NCBI GenBank assembly: GCA_029379385.1
Contig: CM055614.1
Location: 16,845,994-16,909,993 of the forward strand
Length of the DNA stretch: 64,000 nucleotides
Direction: 5' to 3'
DNA from: Quillaja saponaria
Taxonomy: Eukaryota > Streptophyta > Magnoliopsida > Fabales > Quillajaceae
Position 1 is the stretch's first letter; every line of letters starts with the position of its first letter. A program made the translations under genes and the position numbers. Under the pieces are notes generated by a model that worked only from the letters and a program-made list of their open reading frames with translations, was not told the DNA's origin and searched no databases. Of the stretch, positions 46,708 through 57,749 are shown in pieces.

Positions 46708-48127
46708 TGTTGTTGGATTTATCACGCAAGTTCATGTATCGCTAACAAGTAAAAAGTGAAAGAGTAGAGTATCGTCCCACAAGGAATTATCTAATAATGT
46801 TAAGTACTAAAATTGGTTAATCCTAATTTTATCCAAACAATGGTCTATGAATTAATTAACTAAATTATCTAAACTAATGAATTAAAAAAATATGTATATT
46901 GAGATGAGCCTTGGATCAAAATTTTCCCTTACACTTGACTTCACTTGTATTTATCCTATCTTGCTTAGATTCATGATATCATGGTATTAACCAATGATTC
47001 TAATTTAACTATAAATATATTTTGAATTGCTTATAATCATACATTATTTAACCAATTCACTATATGTCTATGAGAATTGAATTAAACAAGATTAAGAGAA
47101 AATCCTCATTTGGACATGGCACATAGGTATATGTCTATCTTATATGTAAATCAAATCCAACCATCCAAGTGAGGGAATTCAAATATGAATTATATCATTC
47201 AGTGCTAATTTAGATTTCCTTTTTCAAGGTTCCTTTAAAATATCACATCAATCTAATTAGGGATAAATCAATTAGAAGCAATAAACATGGAATGATACAA
47301 CTAACATAAATACCATATATCATAAGTAATCTATAGATAAAATCAATTCAAGCTACACATGAACTCCATTGTAATCCTAGAACAAGAGAATTAGTTCATT
47401 TTACAGAAATCAAGCATGGCTAGAGCTAAATAAATCATCAATACAACACAAGGAACAAAGAAGGAAGAAGGAAATGGAGAAAACTTATGAAGGTTGCTGT
47501 TAATCTTCAATCTTCTTGCTCCTCTTCATCCTCTAGCTTCCTTTGCCTCCATAGCCTCTCAAGCCTCCCTTAAGCTGCAAAACAACATCCCTGAACTCCT
47601 CTCTCCTCAAACCCTAGCTCTTATCCCATATATAACTTTTGAAATCAGTTTCAACACATTTTGAGCAAAATAGGGGCAGAATATCAGGCTAGCACCTAGG
47701 CACCAACTTTATGGCGATGGTGCGTCATACAATTTGACTTAACAGAGAGCTCTGGCACCTAGGTGCTAGGTTTTCTGGTGTTAGGGCGCTGGAATTGACT
47801 TTTGGTTGACTTTTCAACACTATAGCGCTAGTTTTCCATTTCTGAGGCAGCTCGACGAGTTGGAATTTTAACCTTTTGTATTTGGTCTTCAAAATAGACT
47901 TCTTTTAGCCTTAAACCTTCAAAATATATAACCAACATCAATTAGGATTAAAACTCATATTTGAAAGATAAATCCTACATAAAAATAACTAAAACACAAA
48001 ATCTCAATAGAAAATACAATAAACTATAACTAAGCAAAAACTAATCAAATTGCAATGCAATGCTCAAGAACTCAGCTAAAATAAATGTATAATGAGATGT
48101 AATATAAGTCCTTTTGAGAACTTATCA
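46708..48127 (-). repeat. Solo LTR inserted in element X
   Basis: TGTTGTTGGATTTATC ... AACTTATCA, 1420 bp, homologous to the LTRs of elements 1 and 2. The flanks AAGCG (46703-46707) and AAGTG (48128-48132) are a 4/5 target duplication. No PBS or PPT adjoins it. Such solo LTRs arise by recombination between the two LTRs of a full element. Confidence 0.78.
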
Positions 48128-48132
48128 AAGTG

Positions 48133-49589
48133 CTATGTCATAGTCAGGTTACAAACCTAAAGGGGCTGAGATACAGCCGGGGTAAAAGAGCTTGAACTAC
48201 TTGCTAATAAGACTAGTTGTAGTAACTGAGCAAAAGCTTATCATCAATTAGGCCCTTTAGGTGTTATAGCTTCTCACCTATATCCCATATGACTCTGGCG
48301 TGGTCGTATAAGGGGTGATCAAAGATGGGAACCAAAGTTGTAGTCGTTGCCCCTAAGCAGTCTGTAAAATAGTATTGAAAATAACAACCAATGTTAATAG
48401 ACTTACTTGTGACAATGGTGTAGTGCAAGATTGATCTTTCCTTAGTTACATCACTCGTGTGGAAACCCAAAAGTAGCTTAGAGATAAGAAAGCAAAACCA
48501 AGCCTTAACATCCTTGTCCAACACTAAGGTCTTGAAAGTGATCTCTTCCCTATTCGAAATATGCTAATCACTGCCAGGCATAAAGTGCCTCAATGATGTC
48601 AGTTAGGTCTAATTCCTCATTTAAGCAGCGAGTATATTCTTTATCTTCAATGGTGGAAGTCTGTTAGAAGGTATTGATTGTGGTCCAATCAAATGGAACT
48701 TGCCTCCCCGTTACATATGCTTAGCCATTGTTGTGCAGCGAGACGTTAGCAGAATGCACATATGACTGATATCACTATGGCTTCTGATGGAGCACAAAAT
48801 CGTTCCCTATGTTGGTTGGTAATAGTGTACTAAATGTGTAGGAATGGAACTGAGCCTTTAATGATCAAGGACTCTCAGTGTTGTTCTGCAGCCTCAGTCG
48901 ACATAAACTTATTGGAATCAAACCTGAAACTTCCATTACAATGTGTTCGCTTGGGTTCCATTTCGACAATGCAAATTCCAAACAAAAATCACCTGCCACA
49001 CAAAACCAAAGCCACTTATATACAATGATAATATGAACCTAGGCCTAATAATAATAACCCCTTCAACACAGTCTACCACAGTCCATTAGTACATATAGAG
49101 CAACCAACACAACCATGTCACATAATAATGGCATAAATGTATCTTCCTAATATAAACCCAAACCCCACAATTTTATACATACCATTATTCAAACCTAAAT
49201 GTCAACCCTTCCACATATAACTTTCGTAGCATATGAGTAATATTGTTTGACCCATAACTATTCATAACTCCTGTCAATAATGCATGCATATAGAAGTATA
49301 CAAGCCACCATATTTCCACTAAAAACAAAAGAACCCACAATATATTATGTAATCATAAAGCATATTCCCTACAATCCTACTAATATATCACAACATAATG
49401 GAATATATATCACACACCAAACATAAATATCAACCTTTCCACTACATTAATCAAACCTAGTGAATATTTCATTAATTTCGTTCAATCACCCCCAAAATTA
49501 CAAAATTTAAAGGAAAAATGCCAAGAAAAACTTACTTGAAAAGAATTTCAAGCTAATCTACCTTGTTGGCACTGGAAAGATGGGGAGAA
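48133..49589 (-). pseudogene. Element X extra ORF, PF20167-like domain part
   Basis: The minus frame 48524-48264 reads KAWFCFLISKLLLGFHTSDV, TKERSILHYTIVTSKSINIG, and further on DCLGATTTTLVPIF. This is homologous to the element 1 extra ORF at 10301-9945. Decayed sequence to 49589 probably holds its N-terminal part, as 10300-11250 does in element 1. It is cut on the left by the solo LTR and on the right by the LTR starting at 49590. Confidence 0.6.
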
Positions 49590-50689
49590 TGACACAAATT
49601 TCATAATGCAAGGGCATGTTTTGTTGCAAGTAATATAATGATTAAGTAAATTGTTGATCCCGCGAGAATTTGTCACTAAGATCTAGTAAAGTATTAAAAT
49701 TAACATAAACCTAATTTTATTCAAACAAACAAATTATGGTTGAAAAGCCTAATTTAAACTAAATCTAACTAATGAAAAATTAAACTAGAGATGCCAATGG
49801 ATAAAGGCCTAGAATTATAATTTCCCTTAACACTTCACTTGACTTATTATTATCTTATCATGCTTAGTTATGGTATCGAATTATTAGCCTAGGGTTCTAA
49901 TTCAATTATAAGCATATTCCTATGTCTTATAAATATATATCTCACTTAAGCAATTCACCATATTCCTGTGAGAATTTAGTTAAGCAAGACTCATTAAGAT
50001 TAGACCTAAATTGGCTACACAATGCATATAAGTATATTCCTATCCTATATACAAATTAAATTCAAACAATCATGTGAATGAATTTAAACAAGTGTTAAGG
50101 TTTGTTTAGGTTACCACATCAATCTAATTGGTAGCTAATTAACTAGAAGTATTAAGCATAGAATGAAATAAACAATCCAAATACCAAAACCATAAGCAAT
50201 CAATATATAATAAAAATCATCAAGCTATATGTTGAGTTCAATTGTAATCCTAGAGAATTAACTAGTTCATGATGCCCAGTGTATACATAAACTCAAATAA
50301 AATCACCATCAAAGTAAAAAACAAGAAGGACTAAAAGAAAGGTGTAGGAAAAGAGAAAACTGTAAAGATTGTTAATCTTCAATCATCCCAAGCTCTTTTT
50401 ATTTCATTGCACCCTTGATGGCTTTTTTTTATCTCCATAAAGTCTTAGCTTAATTGCGTCTCTTGAGTCCTCAAGCTAATCCCCATTTTTTAGGCTTAAA
50501 AACCCTCAATTTTACTTTAATTCAAATTAGGAATCGTACCAGCACCACAACAGCCCATGTCCTAGATTTGCAAGCTGTAACACCCCCAAAATTAATACCT
50601 AAATTAATTGTAAGATAAGTAATTATCTTATGAGTTAAATAAGATTAAAATTTAATTACATATTATTTTATGAATAAGAATAGTACATA

Positions 50690-50850
50690 AACGTATAAAA
50701 ATATGCATAGGATACGTATTAGTATAAAAATAATATATATGTATAGGATACATATTAGTATATGAGTAGGGTATACATATAAAACATGTATAAATACATG
50801 AACGTATATATGTATACATATATGTATATACGTATATAAAAATATGGACA
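50690..50850. repeat. AT-rich purine/pyrimidine alternating tract
   Basis: Runs of ACGTATATA / ATGTATACATA type sequence. They create long spurious minus-strand frames rich in Tyr, Ile and His. Confidence 0.75.
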
Positions 50851-51191
50851 CGTGTAGGCATTGGAACAAAGATGGAAAAATGCTACTTGGTGGTGTTGAA
50901 AGAAGAAGAGAAAATAATAAAATATAAGTTTCTTGCTAGAAAAGGAAATGTGATGGGTTAGGTGTAAGAACCATGTTGAAAGAATAAGATAAAATAATAA
51001 AATGATAAAATATAGGTACTTGCTAGGAAAGGAAATGTGATGAATTAGGTGTAAGAAGGAGATTAAGTGAGGCAATTTGTAATTAATGAAGGGGTCTATG
51101 TGTAAAAAGGAGAATAAGTGTGGTAATTTGCAATTAATGAAGGGGCCTATTTGTAAAAAGGAGGAAAAAGGTAGAAAAGTTGTAATAATTA

Positions 51192-51205
51192 GGGGGGGGG
51201 GGGGG
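51192..51205. repeat. G14 homopolymer
   Basis: A run of 14 G inside the 2.67-kb LTR; prone to sequencing error and secondary structure. Confidence 0.9.
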
Positions 51206-51407
51206 AGGCATGTGGAAGAGAGTTAGGACATAAGGTGGCAAGTAATAATTAACATAGAAAGGTGGCTAGATAAGAGGAAGACAAGTGTTAGGAGGAAAGA
51301 ACACATGTTAATTTAGAGAATGACAAGTAGATGGTTGTAATTTTAGAGAATTAAAAGGGTAAAATAGGAAATGAAACTTTCTCCTAAATCTAAGCCTTGT
51401 CCATGCA

Positions 51408-51416
51408 CTATAAATA
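51408..51416 (+). promoter_or_regulatory. TATA box of the 2.67-kb LTR
   Basis: CTATAAATA preceded by CCATGCA, about 830 bp into the LTR. This is the expected layout of the U3 promoter; transcription would run rightward into the purine-rich segment. Confidence 0.6.
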
Positions 51417-51444
51417 GGAGGGGGGAGGTAGTGACCAAAATGCA

Positions 51445-51660
51445 TTAGGAAAAAGTGTGAGAAAGTAAGAGAAAAAGTAAGAAAGTAGAGAAAGTGAAAG
51501 AAAAAGTAAGAAAACAAAGAAAGTGAAAGAAATAGTAAGAAATTAAAGAAAAAGGCAAAATGTGAGCTAGGAAGGAAAAGGAGAAAACCGAGAGGAAATA
51601 GGAAGAAGGAGGCATAGGAGAAAAACAAAATAAAGAAAGAAAGAAAGAAAATAAGGCTAA
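51445..51660 (+). repeat. Polypurine (GA-rich) tract
   Basis: About 215 bases, almost all A/G, built of GAAAGTAAG / GAAAAAGTAAGAAA-type units, just downstream of the TATA box. The complementary strand gives the spurious 125- and 78-codon frames there. Confidence 0.85.
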
Positions 51661-51944
51661 GGGTATTAGGCAAGTATTCATGCATTCCTTTGTTTTATCT
51701 TTGCTTTGAAAGCTACTTCCTTGTTACTCTTATATTCTTCAAGCTACTCTACATCCTTCATGCATATGAAATGGCATGTATCATGTGTTTCCTTATTCTA
51801 TTAGTTCCATTGAATTTGAAAATAACATGTTTTATGAGAAAATGAGTTATGTGTAACCAAAAAAAATGAAAGGTGTGGAATTTGCATGGTTTTGGTACTT
51901 GTAGTCTATCTTGACATTATGTTTCTCAAACTATAGAATGGAAC

Positions 51945-52255
51945 CTATCTAGAGACGTTATAATGATGTGTCGAAAGTCTTGCAGGGCGATGTCTCATGA
52001 GATGGCACTGAGATGTGCCATAAGTCTTGAAAGGCGATGTCTCATGAGATGGTACAATAATATGTCGAAAGTCTAGAGACGATGTCTCTTGGGATGGATC
52101 CATATCTAGAAGAGGTGGTACAATGATATGCCAAAAGTCTCGCAGGGCGATGTCTTATGAGATGGCACTGAGATGTGCCGTAAGTCTTGTAAGGTGATGT
52201 CGCATGAGATAGTACGATAATGTGCCTAAGTCTAGAGACGATGCCTCGGTTTGTA
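51945..52255 (+). repeat. Minisatellite within the LTR (about 48-bp units in 160-bp pairs)
   Basis: GGCGATGTCTCATGAGATGG-type units occur near 51985, 52033, 52145 and 52193, with related GACGATG(T/C)CTC units near 52078 and 52238. The 160-bp block 51985-52090 onward is repeated at 52145. Confidence 0.85.
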
Positions 52256-53585
52256 TATTAGCAAGAAAGCTCTATAATAGAAAGTGAGGAAGACGAATCC
52301 CTTTTGGGAAACATAAAGGAAATGAGGAAAAAGGCTAACTTGCATTGTATATTCCTATATTTCTAAAATTGCCATCAAGAATCTTTCGTTGTCATGTATG
52401 AATGCTTGTTGAGGTTCGACTCACTTTCCTTCATCTTGATGTGTAGATTAATTAGTACCATAGATGTATATTGCTTTCCTTGGAGAAATGCATGGTCTAT
52501 ATAATGGGAAAAGATGGCAAGTAGGTTGATTATTGAGAGAGGAATGGTCATGTAAAGGCCTTTATTGTATAATTTAGTGACTAGAGTTTTAACTTAGACT
52601 TAGTGTCTTAAAAGGAAGTTTGTTAGTATGTCTTCTTTGGTCAAAACCATACATATATATAAGTAGGTAAGTAAAGGGATGTACTATGACTATGTGACCT
52701 TTGTGTTCAATTGGCTAGGCAATTTCTTATGAGAAAGAAAGAGTCAATTATTTAAAGGACAAATGAAACAAAAGGTAGGATGTCAATTAGGGTGAATTAT
52801 GTAAAGAGTATAAGACTAATTGGCTGAGTAGTAAATTGTGTAAAGTGAAATAAGAAAAACGTCTAAGGAAAATTATAAAGTATCACCGTAAGAGAAAAAT
52901 AAAGATGTTAGAAAATACAACTAACAAAAGTATTACCAATTAAATAGGCTTAAGAGTTTGATTACCAATTAAATTGGTTTAAGAGTTTATTAAGTAGATT
53001 AAGTATAGGATTAAGGAAAGAGGGTGTCATAATTATAGTATCCGAGCATTAGGGTGTATTTGACCATAAGAGAACAAAAAGGAAAAAGAAAAATTTAGGT
53101 GAAGTAATAGCCTAGGTCGGTTTAAGAATTTGAAGTATAAAAGGAAGATTTTATTCCCTTGGATAATTAGGAGTAATTACAAATTAATTTAAGCATTAAG
53201 ATATTAATTAACTTAAGTATAGGATTTAAAAAGTAGGGTGTTACAGTGGCGCCCTCCTTGGTTGACTTTGGCACCTAGGCGCCAGCCTTGGTCTTGGGCA
53301 GCACTTCTGTCTAGCGCATTTTGAGGTATGGCCTCCAATTGATCTCCAATAGGACTTTTTCTTGTATTATATCTCCAAAACACAAAGACTAAATCAATAC
53401 AAGTTAGACCTCCTATAAAACACTTAAATCCTAATCCTAAAACAACTAGGCTTCATCATTCTAACACAATAAGGACTCAACTAGGAATTGACTAAAACTA
53501 AGCAAAAAATAACTAAAACTCTAGAACATAGATAAAATAATATGAGTAAAAGGATGTAAAATAAGTCTTTTCCCAAGACTTATCA

Positions 53586-53680
53586 TACCCCCAAACTTGA
53601 AGTTTTGCTAATCCTCGAGCAAAAGAAAAAAAACACAAACAATGAGATGTGAGTCATAAAGTCTCAGTTAGTGAAAAACG
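53586..53680 (-). other. PPT and short internal remnant
   Basis: The minus strand reads CAAGTTTGGGGGTA before the LTR start TGATAAG. The ATCCTCGAGCAAAAG segment also matches the corresponding places in elements 1 and 2. Homology ends within about 100 bp. Confidence 0.65.
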
Positions 53681-55062
53681 TACCCAAAGGGTAAATCTAT
53701 ACATAAATAAAATACGTATATCAAATATACTCATATTAACACCAATTATAAAAACAATTCCATTTCACACGTACATAAATGTGAAAAATGTAAAATCAAA
53801 CCATTACCACTCACACAAAAGATAATCTACAAACAATTCAATCAAAACATTCAAAAGGGCCAATCAGAGTAGCTCATCACCTGCACACCAAATACATATC
53901 CTTCTTGAGGCATTTTTGCTCCTTCCACACCAAAAATATACATAATCTTCTCACATAACCTCCCTAAGGATAAGTTACTCAAATAATTTTATTTCAAATA
54001 TCAAATAATCAAATAATCAGATCAAGTTATCCTAGGTGTACCCAGATTCTATTTCATATAAAAACATATAGTTTCATTGGCCCTTATCAAGCACAAGCAA
54101 AGTTACATATCAAACACAATATAATCAATATTAGAATATAACAACATAGCTTTTTTACCAATTAATTCAATCAAAGTGTTAAACATTCACATTTGAGAAC
54201 TATTTATTTATTTATTTATTTTTATACATATACAAATATACACTGAACAAATACTCACAACACATTAGCAACCAAAAAGTAGCATTTTCCATTCAATAGG
54301 CTTATGGATTCTGCGTGTTGTTCCTTCCTGAATTCAAAGGTGGTGATGGATCGACCACATGTTCCAAAATTGAAAATTATAATTTCAAGCATTGCTTATT
54401 AGTTTATAATTTTCATGGTTATAATTCCCTGATTAATCATTTAACTAATAAAACCTATGTAGATCAACTTCTATACATTTACTAAAAGTTAACTTCTCTT
54501 AGACATTTTATCGAATACCTTGAAGGCATGATTTATTCTAGTGCATGTGTATATATATATCCATCAATTCCCATTTTATTCATAATTCAAACGTAAAATT
54601 CAAGTTAGACTAATTACTTAAAGTTAATCAAAAGATTGAACTACACACTTTCAACATCAATACAACTAAATTCCAATCTTTCATCTTCCAATTCATGTAA
54701 TCATCATATATGTTACTTGTTTTCTAAATTTTTATTCACAACCAAACTAAATCCTACATCTAATTCTCAATAAACAAAGGAGGATCAAGGTTAAACCTCA
54801 AGAAAGCAAGATTAAAACTTGATTTTTAAGGTAGGTAGACTACCTAACCCTACTGCCAGCTTGCAACTTGTTGTTGCCGTTGGCAGCCACCTTCCTTGGT
54901 TGTCCTTATGGTTGAGGAAAAGGGTAAAGAGCAAAGAGGGAGAGTTGGAGTCTACCTCTGCACCTGCCAAGCTTCATAGGTTGGGAAGGAGGTTGAAAAA
55001 CCAAGATGAAAGGAGGTTGCTACAAGAAAATTCAAAACAGGGAAGCTGCTATTTTGATGTTG
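53681..55062. other. Unassigned; probably LTR of the chromovirus remnant
   Basis: No gene. A TTTA-type repeat (54204-54223) and AT-rich tracts. The 102-codon plus frame starting at 54819 runs into the solo LTR at 55063 and is not a gene. Because the LTR end at 56867 has no start identified, much of this block may be the same LTR. Confidence 0.35.
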
Positions 55063-56448
55063 TGATAACTCTTAGAAATATAGTTATTTTACATCCTTTT
55101 ACTCATATTATTGTAGCTATGTTCTAGAGTTTCAGTTAGTTTTTGCTTAGTTTTTAGTTAAATCTTAATTAAAGTCCTTATCGTATTAGGATGATGAATC
55201 CTAGTTGATTTAGGCTTTATTTAGCTATTTTATATGAGTTCTAACTTATATTAACTTAGTTTGTGTCTTTGGAAGGTTTAATGCTTAAAAAAGTCCTATT
55301 GGAAGTCCAATTAGAAGTGAATCGCAAAATAGCATGTTTCTGCAGAAGCACCTATGGAGCCAGAGAATTCACACTAAGGCACCAAAAAGCTGAGGCCATG
55401 GCACCAAGAACATTGCTAGGGTCCCAAACTCGTCAATTTTAAAGGCCATGATGGAGGGAAGTTGTAGCTACAGCGTTGGCTCAATTTCTAGTCCGAATTG
55501 TCAAATTAAGGGTTTTGAAGCCTATAAAAGAGGGACTACCTAGAGGACTTATACATAAAATTAGAAACACAAGTTAGCAACTTTTTTCTGGAGTATTAAA
55601 ACTTGTCGAAGGTGGAAGGAAGTAAGAGGAGCAAAGATCGTAAGAGCTTAAAGATCGACAACCTTCGTAACTTTCTCTATTTCTACTCCTTCTTGACTTT
55701 TATTGTACTCTTTGGATGTTTATTATTGTTGAATCTATGTTTACACTAAGTGGCATGCAGTATTTTCCTTTCTAGAATTACAACTAGAACTTAACATATA
55801 TAGCTTGATATTATTTTATCTATAGATTGCTTAGGTTTTGTTATATGATTTAGTCTAATTCGTTTTATGCTTAATGCTTCTAATTGACTGGCCATCTTTT
55901 AAATTGAATTAGGAAACTTAAAGGAACTTGGGAAGGGAAATTTAAGTTGAGCCTTGAATGAATTAGCACTTCTTTAAATTCAGGACATGTTGAGTTTGAT
56001 TTGTGTATAGGATAGGAATATACCTATATAACTTGTGTAGCTAAATTAGGTCCAATCTTAATGACTTGTTTAATTTAATTCACATATGAATATAGTGAAT
56101 TGATTAAGTAAGATATACTTATAGGACATAGGAATATGTTGTTAATTAATGAAGAACCCTAAGTTAATAATTCTTTGCATAATTAAGCAAGACAAGATAA
56201 TAATAATTCAAGTGAAGTGTTGAGAGAAGTTGTAGCTCTAGGTTTATCTCTAATTTATTTGTTTATTAATTTGCATTTAGTTTATAATTAGTTCATAATC
56301 TATCCAAATCTTAGTTGTTTGAATAAAATTGGAATTGTTAATTTTAACACTTAGCATAACATTTGAAAACTCCTCATGGGAACAATCTCTTCTTACTCTA
56401 TATTACTGGGGGATGATAGGTGCGCTTGCTTAGGTAAAATCCTTATCA
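55063..56448 (+). repeat. Solo LTR with perfect target duplication TGTTG
   Basis: TGATAACTCTTAG ... AAAATCCTTATCA, 1386 bp, the same family as the LTRs of element 2 but in the opposite orientation. Flanked by TGTTG at 55058-55062 and 56449-56453. The flanking sequence is continuous across it. It contains the family's GGCACC patch (55340-55440). Confidence 0.88.
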
Positions 56449-56453
56449 TGTTG

Positions 56454-56867
56454 TCCTCGGTTGAGATGAAAGGAAAAGAAACTAAGGTACAAAGTGGGGC
56501 AAAATATGGTTGAAAGAGGTCTTCTCAAAGGCAGAACAACATAAAGGAAAGCATGGTAGGATCTAGAAGACTCGTGCAATAAGGCAAAGAAAAGAAAACA
56601 GAGGCGTGAAAAAAATACAGGGAAGGTCAGCCAAGCATAAAAAGAAAGAAATAAAAGGATAAGGGAAAAAAGAAAAAGAATAAAATAATATAGTCAAAGT
56701 TAATTAAGTTTAGTTTAAGTGTGTATGCACTTTATGTATATATATATGTGTGTGTATTATCTACTCATTTTATTTTATTGTATTTATATACTAAAAGTTA
56801 CACAAAATTTTCGAAATTAACATTACAAAAATTTCATAAGTTGACATTACGATATTGGGTTGTAACA
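56454..56867 (-). repeat. 3' LTR start of a chromovirus (gypsy) remnant
   Basis: Ends GATATTGGGTTGTAACA at 56867; on the minus strand it begins TGTTACAACCC. 56678-56867 is repeated at 57560-57749. The LTR continues leftward and is split by the solo LTR at 55063-56448. Confidence 0.7.
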
Positions 56868-57559
56868 TTCTCCTCCCTTAAAAGAAATTCATCCCGAATT
56901 TCAACAAAATAGTTATGAAAATATCGTTTACCTGAATCATTTAAAGAGATACAGATATTGTCACTTCATTGCATCTTTGGATTTTTCATATGGCTTCTTG
57001 TTCATTATGGTGTTGCCATACAACTTTTATTAAAGGAATGATTTTCGATCAAAGCTTACGGACTTGTCTATCAATGATTACTAGTGGTTGTTCCTCATAC
57101 ATTAGGTTCTTATTTACTTGTACTTCCTGAATCCTCAAAACATGAGACTCATCCAGCAAATACTTCTGAAGCATAGACACATGAAAAACTAGATATAACT
57201 TATCCAAATTCGGTGGTAATGCCAATCTGTACTCCACAACTCCCACCTTATCTAGAATCTAGAAAGGTCCAATGAATCTCAAACTTAGCTTCCCTTTCTT
57301 GCCAAATCTCACTGTGCCTTTGAAAGGTAAAACTTTCAAAAACACATGATTACCCACTTCGACTTTAACTTCCTCCAATGATTATTAGCATATGACTTCT
57401 GTCTACTTTGAGCTATTCATAACCTGTCACAGATTACTTGCACCTTTTCTACTGCATCCTGAACTAACTTTGGTCCCATTAACTAATGCTTACCTATTTC
57501 AAATCATCCAACTAGAGATCTACACTTCTTCCCATACAAAGCTTCAAATGGTGCCATTT
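56868..57559 (-). pseudogene. Chromovirus integrase C-terminus and chromodomain region
   Basis: The PPT-like AAGGGAGGAGAA lies just before the LTR. Minus-strand blocks in order: MAPFEALYGKKCRS (about 57555), KVQVICDRL and AQSRQKSYA, GKLSLRFIGPF, VGVVEYRLALPPNL then FHVSMLQKYLLDESHVL (57246-57140), YEEQPLVIIDRQVRKL and a decayed chromodomain (IPLIKVVWQHHNEQEA). This order is diagnostic for plant chromoviral Ty3/gypsy integrases. Everything upstream (gag to integrase core) is gone. Confidence 0.85.
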
Positions 57560-57749
57560 GAATAAAATAATATAGTCAAAGTCAAAGTTAATTAAGTTTA
57601 GTTTAGGTCTATATACACTTTATGTATATATATGTATAGTATTTACTCATTTTATTTTATTTTGTTTATATACTAAAAGTTACACAAAATTTTCTAAATT
57701 AATGTTATGAAAATTTCATAAGTTAACATTACGATATTGGGTTATAACA
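57560..57749 (-). repeat. LTR fragment of the chromovirus, fused to integrase
   Basis: Matches 56678-56867 closely (AATAAAATAATATAGTCAAA ... GATATTGGGTTATAACA). On the minus strand the LTR start runs directly into the integrase coding sequence, so a deletion joined mid-LTR to pol. Confidence 0.8.

Larger units (their letters stand above)
50576..53245 (+). mobile_element. 2.67-kb solo LTR, TGTAACACCC...GGGTGTTACA
   Basis: A block with perfect inverted ends TGTAACACCC / GGGTGTTACA interrupts the LTR at 49590-53585. The large size, TG...CA ends, a central TATA box (51408) and absence of coding or inverted arms fit a solo LTR of a Tel/Tekay-like gypsy family (family guess from size and ends). 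The immediate flanks CAAGC and GTGGC do not match, so the target duplication is lost or the block arose by recombination between elements. Confidence 0.62.
49590..53585 (-). repeat. Gypsy LTR (3' LTR type), interrupted by another LTR
   Basis: The two parts 49590-50575 and 53246-53585 (1326 bp together) align with the LTRs of elements 1 and 2: it begins TGACACAAATTTC and ends AAGACTTATCA. A PPT follows (53586-53598), so it is a 3' LTR in minus orientation whose element was mostly lost. GGCGCC patches flank the insertion point. Confidence 0.75.

Noticed and set aside
50652..51075. Overlapping Tyr/Ile/His-rich minus-strand frames
   Set aside because: Products of the ACGTATATA-type alternating tract and of LTR sequence, not genes.
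51308..51685. 125- and 78-codon minus-strand frames of Phe/Leu/Ser-rich, membrane-like sequence
   Set aside because: They are the complement of the polypurine tract of the 2.67-kb LTR; low complexity, no start context or family.
54819..55127. 102-codon plus frame
   Set aside because: It crosses the boundary of the solo LTR starting at 55063 and shows no family features; the part before it is basic and low in complexity.
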